Numbered from the stretch's first letter, positions 1 through 9,461 are shown. The stretch: 64,000 nt of DNA from Schlesneria sp. (GCA_028291515.1 JAQGHU010000044.1:62001-126000); one strand, 5' to 3'. Translations and numbers: made by a program. The notes: generated by a model not told the origin, from the letters alone.

Positions 1-345
1 CGGGGTCTTGGCGTCTTCCATCAGCGACCCGTCCATCATGACCGACGTGAAGCCGTATTTGATGGCGCTGAAGCAGGTTTCAGGGCTGTTACCGTGATCC
101 TGGTGCATCACGACCGGGATCTCGGGATACAGTTCCGCAGCGGCGAGCATCAGGTGTCGCAGGTAATTGTCCTGCGAGTAACTACGAGCCCCGCGCGAAG
201 CCTGCACGATGACTGGAGAATCGGTTTCCTTGGCGGCTTCCATGATCGCCTGGATCTGCTCCATGTTGTTGACGTTGAAAGCAGCCACGCCGTAGTTATT
301 TTCGGCGGCATGGTCGAGAACGGATCGAAGCGGAACCAAAGGCAT
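1..345 (-). CDS. fba: Class II fructose-bisphosphate aldolase, N-terminal part (gene runs off the window)
   Basis: The first 115 codons are present and the 3' part lies outside the window. The reading begins [20 protein letters not shown] and continues with [17 protein letters not shown] and VVMHQDHG, the usual N-terminal landmarks of class II (zinc-dependent) aldolases; the His of HQDHG is the family's metal-site region. The enzyme splits fructose-1,6-bisphosphate into glyceraldehyde-3-phosphate and dihydroxyacetone phosphate in glycolysis and gluconeogenesis. The start is set by an AGGAG ribosome-binding site 7 nt upstream of the ATG at 345. Family membership is clear; specificity for fructose- versus tagatose-bisphosphate cannot be decided from this fragment. 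Confidence 0.9.
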   Translation of the reverse strand, partial: MPLVPLRSVLDHAAENNYGVAAFNVNNMEQIQAIMEAAKETDSPVIVQASRGARSYSQDNYLRHLMLAAAELYPEIPVVMHQDHGNSPETCFSAIKYGFTSVMMDGSLMEDAKTP

Positions 346-580
346 TTGTCGAACTCCTGAAACACAAAACGAAACTGTTATCTGGATCTCGTTTGGCGAG
401 TCCTTCCCCGGGAGGAACTCAAAAAACGATCGAGGGCGTGCAATCTGATGCGTAGACTACCTGAACGCATGGGTTGGCGCGAAGCGTTCGCCACCGAATC
501 CCGGTCGCGGCAGTCAGGATTGATCTGTTGGCTGGCAAAACGTATCGAGAATGACAGTTCTTTGGTTGCCGAGTGGCAAT

Positions 581-1786
581 TCAGTCGGAGTCCGGCGTCT
601 CGTATTCTTCCGCAAGCCCGAAGACGAAGCGACTCCATTCGGGGTCCTGCGGTTCGGCGAGAATCGCGCCAATCCGACCATCGTCGACGGAATTGACCCA
701 TTCCAGAAATCCGGGGGCCGTCTGGACCGTCATTGGCACGGCAGCCAGAGGAATAATCACCCCCAGAACTTCAGCGAGTTCGTCGGCAGAGCCATATCGG
801 TCGCCGGCCTTTTTGGCAAGCAGATATTCGACAACGTCCTGGATTCCCTGAGGGATATCTGGATCAAACTCCGTGACCGGACGTGGGGTCTCCTCTGCAT
901 GACGCAACATCTGGCGCATGGGGTTTTTGTCAGGGAAGGGAACCTGCCCCGTCAAGCAGTGATAGAATGTGCATCCCAGGCTGTACAGATCGTCGTAAGG
1001 GGTTGCCGAATGGGGATCCATCGCTTGATGAGCCGACATGTACGCGTAAGTCCCCAGTACACTCTCAACCTGTTGATTGATGGTCAATTCGTCCTCTTCG
1101 CCGTCGATGGAATCGACAAACGACAGCGCGTCGCGAGCGGCACCGAAGTCCATGATTTTCACGATCCCTTGGTCGGAAATCCAAAGATTTGCCGGACAAA
1201 TATCGCGATGAACAATGTCATTCGAATGGACATGCGCCAATCCCAGCGCGGCCTGCTGGATGACTTGGCAAGCGGTGACATGGTCCAGTCGTCCTTCTCG
1301 ATCTAGCTTCTGTTCGAGTGTTTCACCGTTCAACGCTTCCAGCGCGATGTACGGAATCGTGCCGACGCGGCCAACCTGAAACGTCTTGACCACATACGGG
1401 TTGTCGACCTGCAACGAAACGCGAGCTTCTCGGCCCAGTCGCGCGGTGAGTTCCGGATCCTGATTCAGAGTGGCGGGGAAGATCTTCAGGCTGACGGGTT
1501 GACCGAATTCAGCCTGCTCCGCCTGATAGACGTCGCCGAGACGTCCCGCTGTAATTCGGCCAGTGACTCGATACGGTCCCAGTAGATAAGGGCCGGCAAT
1601 TCCCGCGAGGATGGCCTGAGCCTGGAAATCGGTCAGTTCACGCTCTGCCACGAGCCAACGGACAAACGCGTCTCCTTCCGTCGCCTGACGATTTCCTTCC
1701 AGCCAGCTTTGCTGGAACTCATGGAAACGGTCTTCGGACAGCAGCTGCCCGCCAACAATCAACTCGCGTACTTGGTCCAGATTCAT
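581..1786 (-). CDS. Hanks-type serine/threonine protein kinase
   Basis: A 401-residue soluble protein with a 70-residue N-terminal lead, a protein kinase domain at about 72-345 and a 50-residue tail. Visible kinase landmarks are the VAIK-equivalent lysine in VSLKIF (K101), a Glu at 120 likely to be the helix-C partner, the catalytic loop HRDICPAN (193-200) and DFG (213-215). Two things are odd. The glycine loop is degenerate (GRITAGRLGDVY), and the usual lysine of HRDLKPxN is cysteine. The catalytic Asp, Asn and DFG Asp remain, so activity is possible but weakened. There is no membrane segment or sensor domain. It is transcribed alone, divergent from the DedA gene. Confidence 0.88.
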   Translation of the reverse strand: MNLDQVRELIVGGQLLSEDRFHEFQQSWLEGNRQATEGDAFVRWLVAERELTDFQAQAILAGIAGPYLLGPYRVTGRITAGRLGDVYQAEQAEFGQPVSLKIFPATLNQDPELTARLGREARVSLQVDNPYVVKTFQVGRVGTIPYIALEALNGETLEQKLDREGRLDHVTACQVIQQAALGLAHVHSNDIVHRDICPANLWISDQGIVKIMDFGAARDALSFVDSIDGEEDELTINQQVESVLGTYAYMSAHQAMDPHSATPYDDLYSLGCTFYHCLTGQVPFPDKNPMRQMLRHAEETPRPVTEFDPDIPQGIQDVVEYLLAKKAGDRYGSADELAEVLGVIIPLAAVPMTVQTAPGFLEWVNSVDDGRIGAILAEPQDPEWSRFVFGLAEEYETPDSD

Positions 1787-1944
1787 GATCGGTGGCCCTA
1801 CTGATGACGAATGCTGCGAAGTATCGAAAACAATCTACCGAGTTTGGTTCATGACGCATATCGTTTCGCGAAATTGAGGAAATCGCCGCCGAAATCGAGG
1901 TTGTGTCACTTGCTCGGCCATTTCAATCACGAGACGATTCGACC

Positions 1945-2586
1945 ATGAAGCCCGCTCTGAAAGCCGCTGGATTTCTGATCCTCTTATTTGCGATTCCGAT
2001 CATCCCTTTTCTTTGGCTGGGCGAATCGTTCGAACAGAGTTTGCTGGATGCACTGCGGCAACCGCGGTCGCCGGGTGTGGTCTCTAGCTGGGTCATCGGA
2101 TTGCTGGCGGCGGACATGTTTCTGCCCGTTCCTTCGAGTGCCGTCATTACCTATGCCGGTGGAATCTTGGGGATCATGTGGGGGACGCTCGTCGCCTGGG
2201 TCGGACTGTCTGTGGGCGCGGTGGGTGGCTTCTGGCTGGCGCGGAGGTTTGGCGAACCGCTGGTTCGGTGGTTCAGCGATGCGGACGATGTCGTCAGGAT
2301 GGGCGACTATGCTCGCCGTCACGGACCGGCTGCGATCTATCTCACGCGAGCCCTGCCGATCCTGGCCGAAGCCTGCATCTTGATGCTGGGAGCGGGTCGC
2401 CTGGAATGGGGCCGGTTCCTGGGGCCGATGTTCATCAGCAATGGGCTGCTGGCCCTGACATACTCGGCCTGCGGTGCCTGGTTTCGCGATTCGAATTCAT
2501 TCCCCATTGCAATCGTGGCTTCGGGTGCCATCCCGTTGATTGTGGCGCTGGTGCTGCGCCGCTGGTGGAAGCCGACGAGATCGTGA
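1945..2586 (+). CDS. DedA-family (VTT domain) membrane protein
   Basis: About 213 residues with several hydrophobic segments: an N-terminal anchor, a reentrant-type stretch around FLPVPSSAVITYAGGILG, a Gly-rich helix ending FWLARRFG, and C-terminal helices. This is the layout of the DedA/SNARE-associated family, whose members act at the inner membrane in lipid (undecaprenyl phosphate or phosphatidylethanolamine) translocation and envelope homeostasis. The ATG at 1945 was chosen because it opens directly into the first membrane helix; an in-frame GTG at 1903 would add 14 unconvincing residues. The ribosome-binding site is weak. The substrate cannot be inferred. Confidence 0.75.
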   Translation: MKPALKAAGFLILLFAIPIIPFLWLGESFEQSLLDALRQPRSPGVVSSWVIGLLAADMFLPVPSSAVITYAGGILGIMWGTLVAWVGLSVGAVGGFWLARRFGEPLVRWFSDADDVVRMGDYARRHGPAAIYLTRALPILAEACILMLGAGRLEWGRFLGPMFISNGLLALTYSACGAWFRDSNSFPIAIVASGAIPLIVALVLRRWWKPTRS

Positions 2587-2642
2587 TGTCATCGATGCTC
2601 AATAGCTGCGTGCGATGATGGTTATTGAATAGGGAAGAATTT

Positions 2643-2683
2643 TAACGCAAAGCCGCGAAGGTATAGAGACGCAAAGAAGGTAA
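2643..2683. repeat. Intergenic repeat of the 'cgcaaagccgcgaagg' type
   Basis: Purine-rich text with acgcaaagccgcgaagg followed by gacgcaaagaagg lies in the convergent gap between the DedA and sulfatase-like genes. It resembles the copies at 35378-35420 and 36298-36355. No reading frame crosses it convincingly. Confidence 0.5.
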
Positions 2684-2689
2684 GGCCAA

Positions 2690-4849
2690 TCAATACGGTT
2701 CGTTGACGGCCCATTGATGCAGTCGCTGCAGTCGCACCGGTTTCTCGGCGGGTTTGGCGACATGAAAGAGTTCGATCTGACTCGGGATCGCGGCGACGGC
2801 TGATTCAGGCAGCAGGAATTCGAAGCCGTGGGATGCGCGGTCTCTGGCGAATGTCGGGCCCGAGTCGCAAATGACTCCGTTTACTGCGACAACAAGGTTA
2901 ATTGGCTCTTGAAAATCGCGTGGGTCAAGGCTTCCAGCGACCAGGCACGGCACAAACGGGGGGCCCAATTCGGTCGAATTACGGGCCGGGGGAATAATGT
3001 GCAGGCTCGACACGTGCCGTTCTTCGATGACAAATTCCGCGGTGCGTCGTCCACGCCATTCCGGGTGAGTGACTGACAACAACGGAGGCTGGTCGAACGG
3101 GATCCCATCGAAAAGATCACGATGCCGATTGATCGCGGCACTTAATTGAGGAATAGCCGGTTCGATGGCCGTCATGGTGTGGTCATAATACAGCGTCTTG
3201 CGTGGGCGGCGAGTTGCTTGCGAGACGGACGTTCCGTCAATGGATTGGGAAAGTTCCATTCCCAGCACGTCTGCGATCGTGGGCAAGACGTCTACAGATT
3301 CGATGTTGTCATCTGAAATGTGACCACTCGTTTGATCGGGCAATTTGATGAACAGCGGAATACTGAGCAGGTCCGCGAGATTCGTTGCATCGGGGACTCG
3401 TCGCGAGTGCCCGGGTCGATACGAGACCCCGTGGTCCGCTGTGACAATCAACAGGCAATGATCCAGCAAGTCGATCTCTTGCAATAGATCCAACAGTTGA
3501 CCGAGAAAACGATCTGTGAATCCGACTTGTTGCAGATACCGGTGCTCGTTCCTGGCGATGAGCCCCGCGTCGTTGGTCCACGATTCCCAAATCTCACCCT
3601 CACCGCCAGGGGGTTGAAATGAACTCGCTTCATCGAAGTTATAGGTGTGGCCCGAGGGAAGCAGGCACCAGGGAAGATGAGGGACTTCCGCATGCAGGAA
3701 ACAGAATTTCGGCTTTCTCGAGGCTGTTTGCAGGCTTTTTAGAAAGGACTGCAATTGCTCGTCACGTTCGACAAATGGATTTGGACGATGCAGGCCCGTC
3801 GCAAAAGTCGATTTTTGATCGGCCTTTTCAGGCAGGCCGAACCAGAGTTTCGAAATGGGAGGGAAATCGAGTGGTGTGTCGTTGGGGAGGATCAGTCGCG
3901 GATAGACGGCGATCAGGGTCGACATGATCAGCCGGAGTTTTTCCAGGCGAGTTCGCCGGATCACTTCGCGATGCATCAGTTCCGGCGGACATAATCGCGT
4001 CACCGGTTCGTAGACCGTCATGTCGTAGGCCTGAGTTCCGTGAATCACTCGAAACAGGTTCCCAGGATACTCTCCATCTAAAGGGGGGCGAGCGGCAGTT
4101 GGGAATTGCCCCGAGAGCAATGCTGGAACCGCGATATCGGTGCGCGTGTGTACGGTCGAAGCCTGTCGATACCATGTCGACATTCCCGCCAAGCGTGCAA
4201 ATTGAGGGAACCGTTGCGAGTCAATCTGCAAATCGCGATTCATCAGCGTCGTCCCGCTGAATTCGTCGAACACAATCATGACGACTGGAACGGCATTGCT
4301 GATCGCGACGGAAGTCGGATGGGCTTCGGCCTTTCGGAGGCTCGCAAATTGCCAGACAAACATACCGGGGAAACAGATCATTCCCACGGCGGCCACTGAC
4401 ACCCAGCCACGGACCCACCAGAGTCGCGCGTAGAGCAAAGAAGATAGTACGGCACCCGCGATGGCGATTGGAAAGCTGACCAGGAAGATGAGTGCGCGGA
4501 CTTCGAGATAGTCGAATCGCATAAAGGGACGCATCAGCGACAGCCAGACCAGGACGAGCAGCAATGTGAAGACCGCGTCTTGGCCACGACCGCCAAAACG
4601 AGCCGTGCCGAGGATGGCGAGTTGATCCAGCAAGACCCATGTCAATGGGACGACGACCGTCAGTAGTAGCAAGACGGACCCAATTTCGAACCATCCCGCC
4701 TGCAGATCGTGCAGATAAACAAATTGCTGAGTCAACGCCGCAAATAGAGGTTCGCTGAAGGCGAAGGCGCACAGCACACCAATGTGCAGGGCTCGCTCCC
4801 ACCGAGGTCGCGTTGATGCTGCGGCAGCGGGTGCTACCTGGGAACTCAT
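2690..4849 (-). CDS. Membrane-anchored sulfatase-like protein (alkaline phosphatase superfamily)
   Basis: 719 residues. The N-terminal 170 residues hold about five membrane helices, and the rest is an extracytoplasmic hydrolase domain. Superfamily marks are VVMIVFDEFSG (189-199, first metal-binding acid), a Thr/Ser-rich nucleophile region near 231-247 (STVHTRTDIAVPALLSG), HAEVPHLPW (386-394) and TADHG (470-474) with a further His at 481. Relatives include LTA-synthase-like and phosphoethanolamine-transferase-like enzymes acting on envelope sugars or lipids. The start overlaps the upstream methyltransferase stop in an ATGA (4846-4849), implying translational coupling. It is the third gene of a cassette with the genes at 4846-6342 and 6261-6443. 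The true substrate is unknown. Confidence 0.82.
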   Translation of the reverse strand: MSSQVAPAAAASTRPRWERALHIGVLCAFAFSEPLFAALTQQFVYLHDLQAGWFEIGSVLLLLTVVVPLTWVLLDQLAILGTARFGGRGQDAVFTLLLVLVWLSLMRPFMRFDYLEVRALIFLVSFPIAIAGAVLSSLLYARLWWVRGWVSVAAVGMICFPGMFVWQFASLRKAEAHPTSVAISNAVPVVMIVFDEFSGTTLMNRDLQIDSQRFPQFARLAGMSTWYRQASTVHTRTDIAVPALLSGQFPTAARPPLDGEYPGNLFRVIHGTQAYDMTVYEPVTRLCPPELMHREVIRRTRLEKLRLIMSTLIAVYPRLILPNDTPLDFPPISKLWFGLPEKADQKSTFATGLHRPNPFVERDEQLQSFLKSLQTASRKPKFCFLHAEVPHLPWCLLPSGHTYNFDEASSFQPPGGEGEIWESWTNDAGLIARNEHRYLQQVGFTDRFLGQLLDLLQEIDLLDHCLLIVTADHGVSYRPGHSRRVPDATNLADLLSIPLFIKLPDQTSGHISDDNIESVDVLPTIADVLGMELSQSIDGTSVSQATRRPRKTLYYDHTMTAIEPAIPQLSAAINRHRDLFDGIPFDQPPLLSVTHPEWRGRRTAEFVIEERHVSSLHIIPPARNSTELGPPFVPCLVAGSLDPRDFQEPINLVVAVNGVICDSGPTFARDRASHGFEFLLPESAVAAIPSQIELFHVAKPAEKPVRLQRLHQWAVNEPY

Positions 4850-6342
4850 GCGTCACCAGCCACGGACTGATTCGGAGTCAGAAATAACAACGTCCGGTCA
4901 CCCGATGGCAATTCAATCCGCTTCTGAATCTGAAAAGCACGGTTCGCCAAGGCCACTTCCAGTGCCGCCAACGAGTAATCGTCGTACTGATCGTGTTTGT
5001 GTCGCAGCAGGCTCTTCACCATCGGATCACGCTTACTCGGAAATTCCAGGATGACTTCCGCCTGCAAGCTGGCCAACCAGTCGACGACTTCCGGCAACGG
5101 GATGTTGCCCGCGATCACGAGATGATGAATCAGTCCCAGGCAGAGGATCAGTTCCGGCTGGCCGCGATTTTCCAGACGCAATCGTTCGCGACCACGCCAG
5201 CCGAGCGCGGGAGAAGGGTTTAACAGATCGATGCAGAGTGGCACGATGTTCTGGTGCGTTTTGTCCGTCACCAGCTTGCAATAGAGCCGTTCGACGCAGC
5301 CATGATCCTGATCCATGGCGATGACCGTGTTGGCATGCGCTGCAGCAATCTGCGAGAAGTGTCCGTCGTTGCAGCCCAAGTCCCAAACAAGGCTGCGTCG
5401 TCGCGCCTGGCAGACCTCCGCCACGAATCGCTGCTTGGCCTGAACGTCGCGGACGACGTGGGGTTTGTCATGGCGGTAGTTCGACCACTGGTTGTTCGCG
5501 GGAGTCCATTTGAGCCGTCGAATCAAACGAGTCAATTGCTTGAGGTTATTCTGGATCAGACTGCGATCGAAGCCGCTTGATTTCAGTACCCCAATCGTAT
5601 CGGTCTCGACAGTCGACGCCTGTCGTTCCAGTACAGACTGCAACCAGCCGTGCGTGAAGACCCCGGGGCGCAACATGTCACGCCACGCGAGCGGCCGCAG
5701 AAATTCGGCGGCCGAGATTCCATCCAACTTCACTCGCAAGACCGGCTGAACATCGATCTTGCGATACGCTTGCAAGAGTAAGGGGAACAACATCAGTTCG
5801 CAAAACTGCCGATAGCCGGCCCATGGTTCTCCGGTCGCATGCGACACAAACGATCCGACATCGATGAAGACGGGCCGCGTCCCGCAAAACTGGACATTGT
5901 AGGGCGACGAATCTTTCAAGATCGTGCCGACCTTGATCGCCTCGGTGAGTATTTCCAGATGTAGCAGCGCCGCATCCTGCAGCATCGAAAACGACCATTC
6001 GTACGGATACGTCACGAACGGGATTCGTTGATGCCGAAGGATCGCAGCCGCTTTCAATGGCAATTGAAGCTGCTGGATTTGTTGTTCGGTCAATTGCTCG
6101 GTCGGAACGACTCTTCCCGATGAGAGCAACTGTTGGAAATACGGTTCGCCAGAAACCTGGCGCCATTCGTTCAACGCTTGCATCGAGAGGGCGCGAAAGA
6201 CTTCGCCCTGATGAAAGAAGACACGCGCCGTGCGATCTCGAAACGATCCTGAATCAAATGTCAGTTCATCTGAACGGGCATCTCGGTAGACGACAACTTC
6301 ATCGCTGTCTGAACTGGCTTCCGCGTCACGTACTGAGTCCAT
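4846..6342 (-). CDS. Two-domain protein: kinase-like N-terminal region and SAM-dependent methyltransferase
   Basis: 498 residues. The C-terminal half carries a Rossmann methyltransferase motif I, VWDLGCNDGHFS (319-330), followed by an acidic strand end (AMDQD). The N-terminal half has KDSSPYNVQF and FIDVGSF (143-165), which look like the catalytic loop (Asp144, Asn149) and metal-binding Asp (161) of a small-molecule or protein kinase fold. Proteins of this build are usually annotated only as methyltransferase or nodulation NoeA-like. The gene overlaps the tiny membrane protein upstream by 82 bp and the sulfatase-like gene downstream by 4 bp, so all three are probably made together. A start at 6342 is assumed; conserved text begins near residue 30. 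Confidence 0.75.
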   Translation of the reverse strand: MDSVRDAEASSDSDEVVVYRDARSDELTFDSGSFRDRTARVFFHQGEVFRALSMQALNEWRQVSGEPYFQQLLSSGRVVPTEQLTEQQIQQLQLPLKAAAILRHQRIPFVTYPYEWSFSMLQDAALLHLEILTEAIKVGTILKDSSPYNVQFCGTRPVFIDVGSFVSHATGEPWAGYRQFCELMLFPLLLQAYRKIDVQPVLRVKLDGISAAEFLRPLAWRDMLRPGVFTHGWLQSVLERQASTVETDTIGVLKSSGFDRSLIQNNLKQLTRLIRRLKWTPANNQWSNYRHDKPHVVRDVQAKQRFVAEVCQARRRSLVWDLGCNDGHFSQIAAAHANTVIAMDQDHGCVERLYCKLVTDKTHQNIVPLCIDLLNPSPALGWRGRERLRLENRGQPELILCLGLIHHLVIAGNIPLPEVVDWLASLQAEVILEFPSKRDPMVKSLLRHKHDQYDDYSLAALEVALANRAFQIQKRIELPSGDRTLLFLTPNQSVAGDA

Positions 6343-6443
6343 AGATACCGTCCCAGCACCACGATTCCGCTGAAACCGCCCACCAAAGCTTGGAGGATCA
6401 AGCTACCGCTACCAGGATCAAGATACGCAAATATTGACATCAT
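6261..6443 (-). CDS. Tiny membrane protein with a YLDPGSGS motif
   Basis: 60 residues: a short start, the motif FAYLDPGSGSLILQALVGG, a single hydrophobic helix, then a basic and polar tail. The start is the first ATG of an ATGATG pair (6443), 8 nt after an AGGAG ribosome-binding site; the longer upstream reading frame has no such site. Small proteins of this type with LDPGSGS are, as I recall, found beside the methyltransferase and sulfatase-like genes in many unrelated bacteria, but their role is not known to me. The tail overlaps the next gene by 82 bp in another frame. Confidence 0.75.
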   Translation of the reverse strand: MMSIFAYLDPGSGSLILQALVGGFSGIVVLGRYLWTQYVTRKPVQTAMKLSSTEMPVQMN

Positions 6444-6734
6444 CGCAGATTCTCCTGAACCGCCGCCGCCTGCAGACCTTCGCAGGAAGAGCAACGTTCA
6501 GCGGAAAAGATAGAGAGGTCACTCTTAAGGGAAGGTGAAGTTTTAACGCAGTTTTCATGGAACAACTGAGATTCTTCTTCGGCGCCATACCACACTCAAA
6601 CCAGTAACGTAGATAAACAGCGCCGATCAACGAAAGTTCTGCTCGTTCTCGCTGAATTCCGCGAAAGCCTGTCACGCTCCAAACTTAAAAGTCTGTTTGC
6701 ATGTCTGATACCACCTACCATTTCTGATGGGTCG

Positions 6735-8135
6735 TCAACCGTCCGCATGCTCCGTGGCACGCCGGGGATCCGTCGCGGCGATGATCTCGCTGATCCCTTT
6801 CTGATTGAATCCTTTGTATCCGTCCTCACGTTGCAGAATCTCAAGGTGCGACCCCAATGCCCCTTTTTGTAAAAACTGCCGTGCCTGTTCATCCGTAATC
6901 TGCCCGGCGCTGCGCAATCGTTCTACTCGGACCGGATCAACATTCCATTGCTCACCGCGAGTGAACGCCTGACGTAAATGAGGCAGATCGGTGAAAGGGG
7001 GCATCGTCTCAATCCCTGCTTGCTTCAATTGATCTCGGGTGGCCGCGAAATCGAACTGGCATTCCAGATGATGCATTCCCGCCTGCAGAAACGCTTCGCC
7101 ATGCAAAGCACACCACAGTCCCACGGTTCCCAACTGATCCCGCTGTCGCAGGCCATCATGCGAAAAGTCCTGCGAAACCTCTTCGGGTGACATATCAACA
7201 TCGGCGAAGATGGTCACGCCTGTCACAGGATGCTCGATCACTTGAGCTCCCCAACCGGCTTCCATTCCCGCATAAAAGCGCTCGCGGCACTGGAAACCGA
7301 GTCGTTCGAGGAACGCAATCAGCAGCGAAAAGTTCGCGCGGCTGGATCGGTAAGTGTGGTGATCGTGATTGGCCCAGCCGAGCCCCAGCAGATCCTGTCT
7401 CGCTTTTTGCATGCGGCCGGCGGTATTGCGACGCAGCCAGTATTCGCGTTCGGCCGCAAAAAAGATCTCGCACGCTCGATCGCGACCCACGTCGACGATG
7501 GTTTCTTCGATCAACTGAATCGCGTGGATGAACCCGTCGTCGTCGCTAGCGAAGCTACGGCGGCGTAATCTTACTGATTCGGTTTGACGAAGGATTGCCG
7601 CCAGTGGCACCTGTTCATGCGGATTCGGATCAAAAGCCAAAGATCCATGCCGCTCAACCGCGAGCACTTCGACCAACCCTTCGTATGCGATCGGGGCCAC
7701 ACGGACACTAGCTAAGGGTGGCCCTTCGATCTCGATTGATGCGAGCTCATTGGCGGCCAGGAAGTCGGTAACCGATTCGACCTTGATCGCCAACTGTCGC
7801 GCGAGTCCGCGATGAATGCGAATCCGTGGGAACAGTCCTTGCCGATGTTCAAACGCCACGACCCCGTGTTGATCGGCCCGCGTATATCCGATCGCATCCA
7901 GTTCCTGCAGCGCCGGATCATTCTCTGGAAGGCCAAAGTGATCGATCCAGTCGAGCAACCTGGTTCCCGTTTTCACATGCATGCGTTCGGACAGGCTGGC
8001 CGCAAAAGGCGATTGAGCAACGCACTCTTTTAAGAGACGCTGAACAAAATGAGCGGGCTCGGGACGTGGTGACCATGTAAACGCGGTGAGTGCGGTCAGC
8101 GTGTCATCGGCCGTTTGCAGGGCAGTGTCTGGCAT
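6735..8135 (-). CDS. Protein of unknown function, possible VOC-type metal-binding fold
   Basis: 466 residues, soluble, no signal peptide. The start is the ATG at 8135 with GGAG 8 nt upstream; an upstream in-frame TTG adds ten residues without support. The middle part (around WANHDHHTYRSS, then LGFQCRERFYAGMEAGWG, then VTIFADVDM) reads like a vicinal-oxygen-chelate module, with clustered histidines at the first strand and a long helix. This is a weak structural guess, and relatives such as the DUF1338 oxoadipate dioxygenases are only one possibility. It is divergent from the LRR gene and not in an operon. Function is not recognised. Confidence 0.6.
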   Translation of the reverse strand: MPDTALQTADDTLTALTAFTWSPRPEPAHFVQRLLKECVAQSPFAASLSERMHVKTGTRLLDWIDHFGLPENDPALQELDAIGYTRADQHGVVAFEHRQGLFPRIRIHRGLARQLAIKVESVTDFLAANELASIEIEGPPLASVRVAPIAYEGLVEVLAVERHGSLAFDPNPHEQVPLAAILRQTESVRLRRRSFASDDDGFIHAIQLIEETIVDVGRDRACEIFFAAEREYWLRRNTAGRMQKARQDLLGLGWANHDHHTYRSSRANFSLLIAFLERLGFQCRERFYAGMEAGWGAQVIEHPVTGVTIFADVDMSPEEVSQDFSHDGLRQRDQLGTVGLWCALHGEAFLQAGMHHLECQFDFAATRDQLKQAGIETMPPFTDLPHLRQAFTRGEQWNVDPVRVERLRSAGQITDEQARQFLQKGALGSHLEILQREDGYKGFNQKGISEIIAATDPRRATEHADG

Positions 8136-8252
8136 GTCATCAACTCCGTTAGCGCTTCTAATCAATTCGCGTGGGAATTATTGTGTATTGGCTCTCGTTT
8201 GACGAGATGACATTCGCGAAAGAGCAGTGGAAACCTATCAGGAACGAATCCG

Positions 8253-9461
8253 ATGTGGTTGCGAATCTGTTCCCGACTGCGGCGAGCCTGGCCCTCTGTT
8301 TTCCATTGGAAGCGGGTTGTCGTTACCTCGGTTTCGGTCTGCGTGATCATTCAGATTTGGTTTGGATGGACGCTGTGGCATGAGGCAAGGATTCGCGAGA
8401 GATTTGCTGGGAAAGCAAAGCTTCTGTTAGGCAAGTCGATGTTGCCACCAACTCTTGAAAGCTCGTTGAGTCGATTTGTTACACCGGACATGCTTGCCTT
8501 GCTACATCCGATCGAGATGGTCTCTATCCAGCATCCGACTACGGATGACCTTCGCCTCCTCTCGCGCCTGAAATATATTAAGCACCTCAGCATCCATTCT
8601 GGCAAGCTTAGCGAACCGCAACTCAGGCAGATCGGGTTGCTTTCGCAATTGGAAGAGCTGCACTTGGAGAGTGAGTGTACTGATCCGAAGTTGCTTGCGG
8701 CACTTCCCGAATGCGCAAAGCTGCGTCGATTGAGGATCGAAGGTGAAGTCCTCCCCGAAACTCTGGAACCGTTGCGACATTCCGTCGCGCTCAGGTCATT
8801 GCACCTTTCGACTGACTTCGATGAACCGATTACTGGTGGACATTTGGCGGTCGTGGCGCGAATCCCGAACCTTAAGCGTTTGGTTATTGAATCGCATGCT
8901 ATTTCGACCACCGACTTGAATCGATTGGCCGAATCGCAATGCCTCGAAGAACTGTTTGTTCAAGAACTATTCGTGTACACGGCTCCGCCTCAGGATGGAC
9001 CGCTGATAGAACTGGGACGGATACCCCGACTCAAGTTGCTGTCGCTCAATTTCGACGCTGTTCGCTACATCGAACCTCTTGAAGGTTTTCCGGCCCTGAC
9101 GACGCTGGCGTTACATAAAACGGCAATTTCACCCAATTTTCTTTGGAGCCTACGGCAATTGCCCTGCCTCGACACGTTGTCTCTCGAACGATGCTTGGTG
9201 AATGACAGTTTGTCCGCTTTGGCGGAGAATTCAAAATTGGAGCGGCTAAATTTGGAAGCCTCAGACGCCAACGTCGAAGGCATTCGTCGAATCGGACGTC
9301 TCGAAGCTTTAGAAATGCTAGCGATGCCCGGTGTCCAAGATCCGGGAGAGTTTCGAGACTTGTTTCCACGCTTGCGCACAATTTCAAAGTTTAGCTGGGA
9401 TACCAGTGTAGAACGAGATGCTTGGACAGGCAGTTTCGGCAGCGGTACGGGCTTCTTCTAG
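8253..9461 (+). CDS. Leucine-rich-repeat protein with N-terminal membrane anchor (copy 1)
   Basis: 402 residues. A basic N-terminus leads into one hydrophobic helix (about 18-38). From about residue 80 the rest is irregular leucine-rich repeats of the LxxLxxLxLxx kind (for example LEELHLESE, LRRLRIEGE, LKRLVIESH, LKLLSLNF). The start ATG has AGGAA 8 nt upstream. It is a clear tandem paralogue of the gene at 9555: the N-terminus, the phrase VEGIRRIGRLEALEML and the glycine-rich C-terminus GSGTGFF all have counterparts there. Such proteins are usually protein-protein interaction scaffolds; the partner is unknown. Confidence 0.78.
   Translation: MWLRICSRLRRAWPSVFHWKRVVVTSVSVCVIIQIWFGWTLWHEARIRERFAGKAKLLLGKSMLPPTLESSLSRFVTPDMLALLHPIEMVSIQHPTTDDLRLLSRLKYIKHLSIHSGKLSEPQLRQIGLLSQLEELHLESECTDPKLLAALPECAKLRRLRIEGEVLPETLEPLRHSVALRSLHLSTDFDEPITGGHLAVVARIPNLKRLVIESHAISTTDLNRLAESQCLEELFVQELFVYTAPPQDGPLIELGRIPRLKLLSLNFDAVRYIEPLEGFPALTTLALHKTAISPNFLWSLRQLPCLDTLSLERCLVNDSLSALAENSKLERLNLEASDANVEGIRRIGRLEALEMLAMPGVQDPGEFRDLFPRLRTISKFSWDTSVERDAWTGSFGSGTGFF

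Noticed and set aside
551-1306. Long plus-strand frame of 251 residues opposite the kinase gene
   Set aside because: It lies antisense to a well-supported kinase, has no ribosome-binding site and reads as an unnatural peptide.
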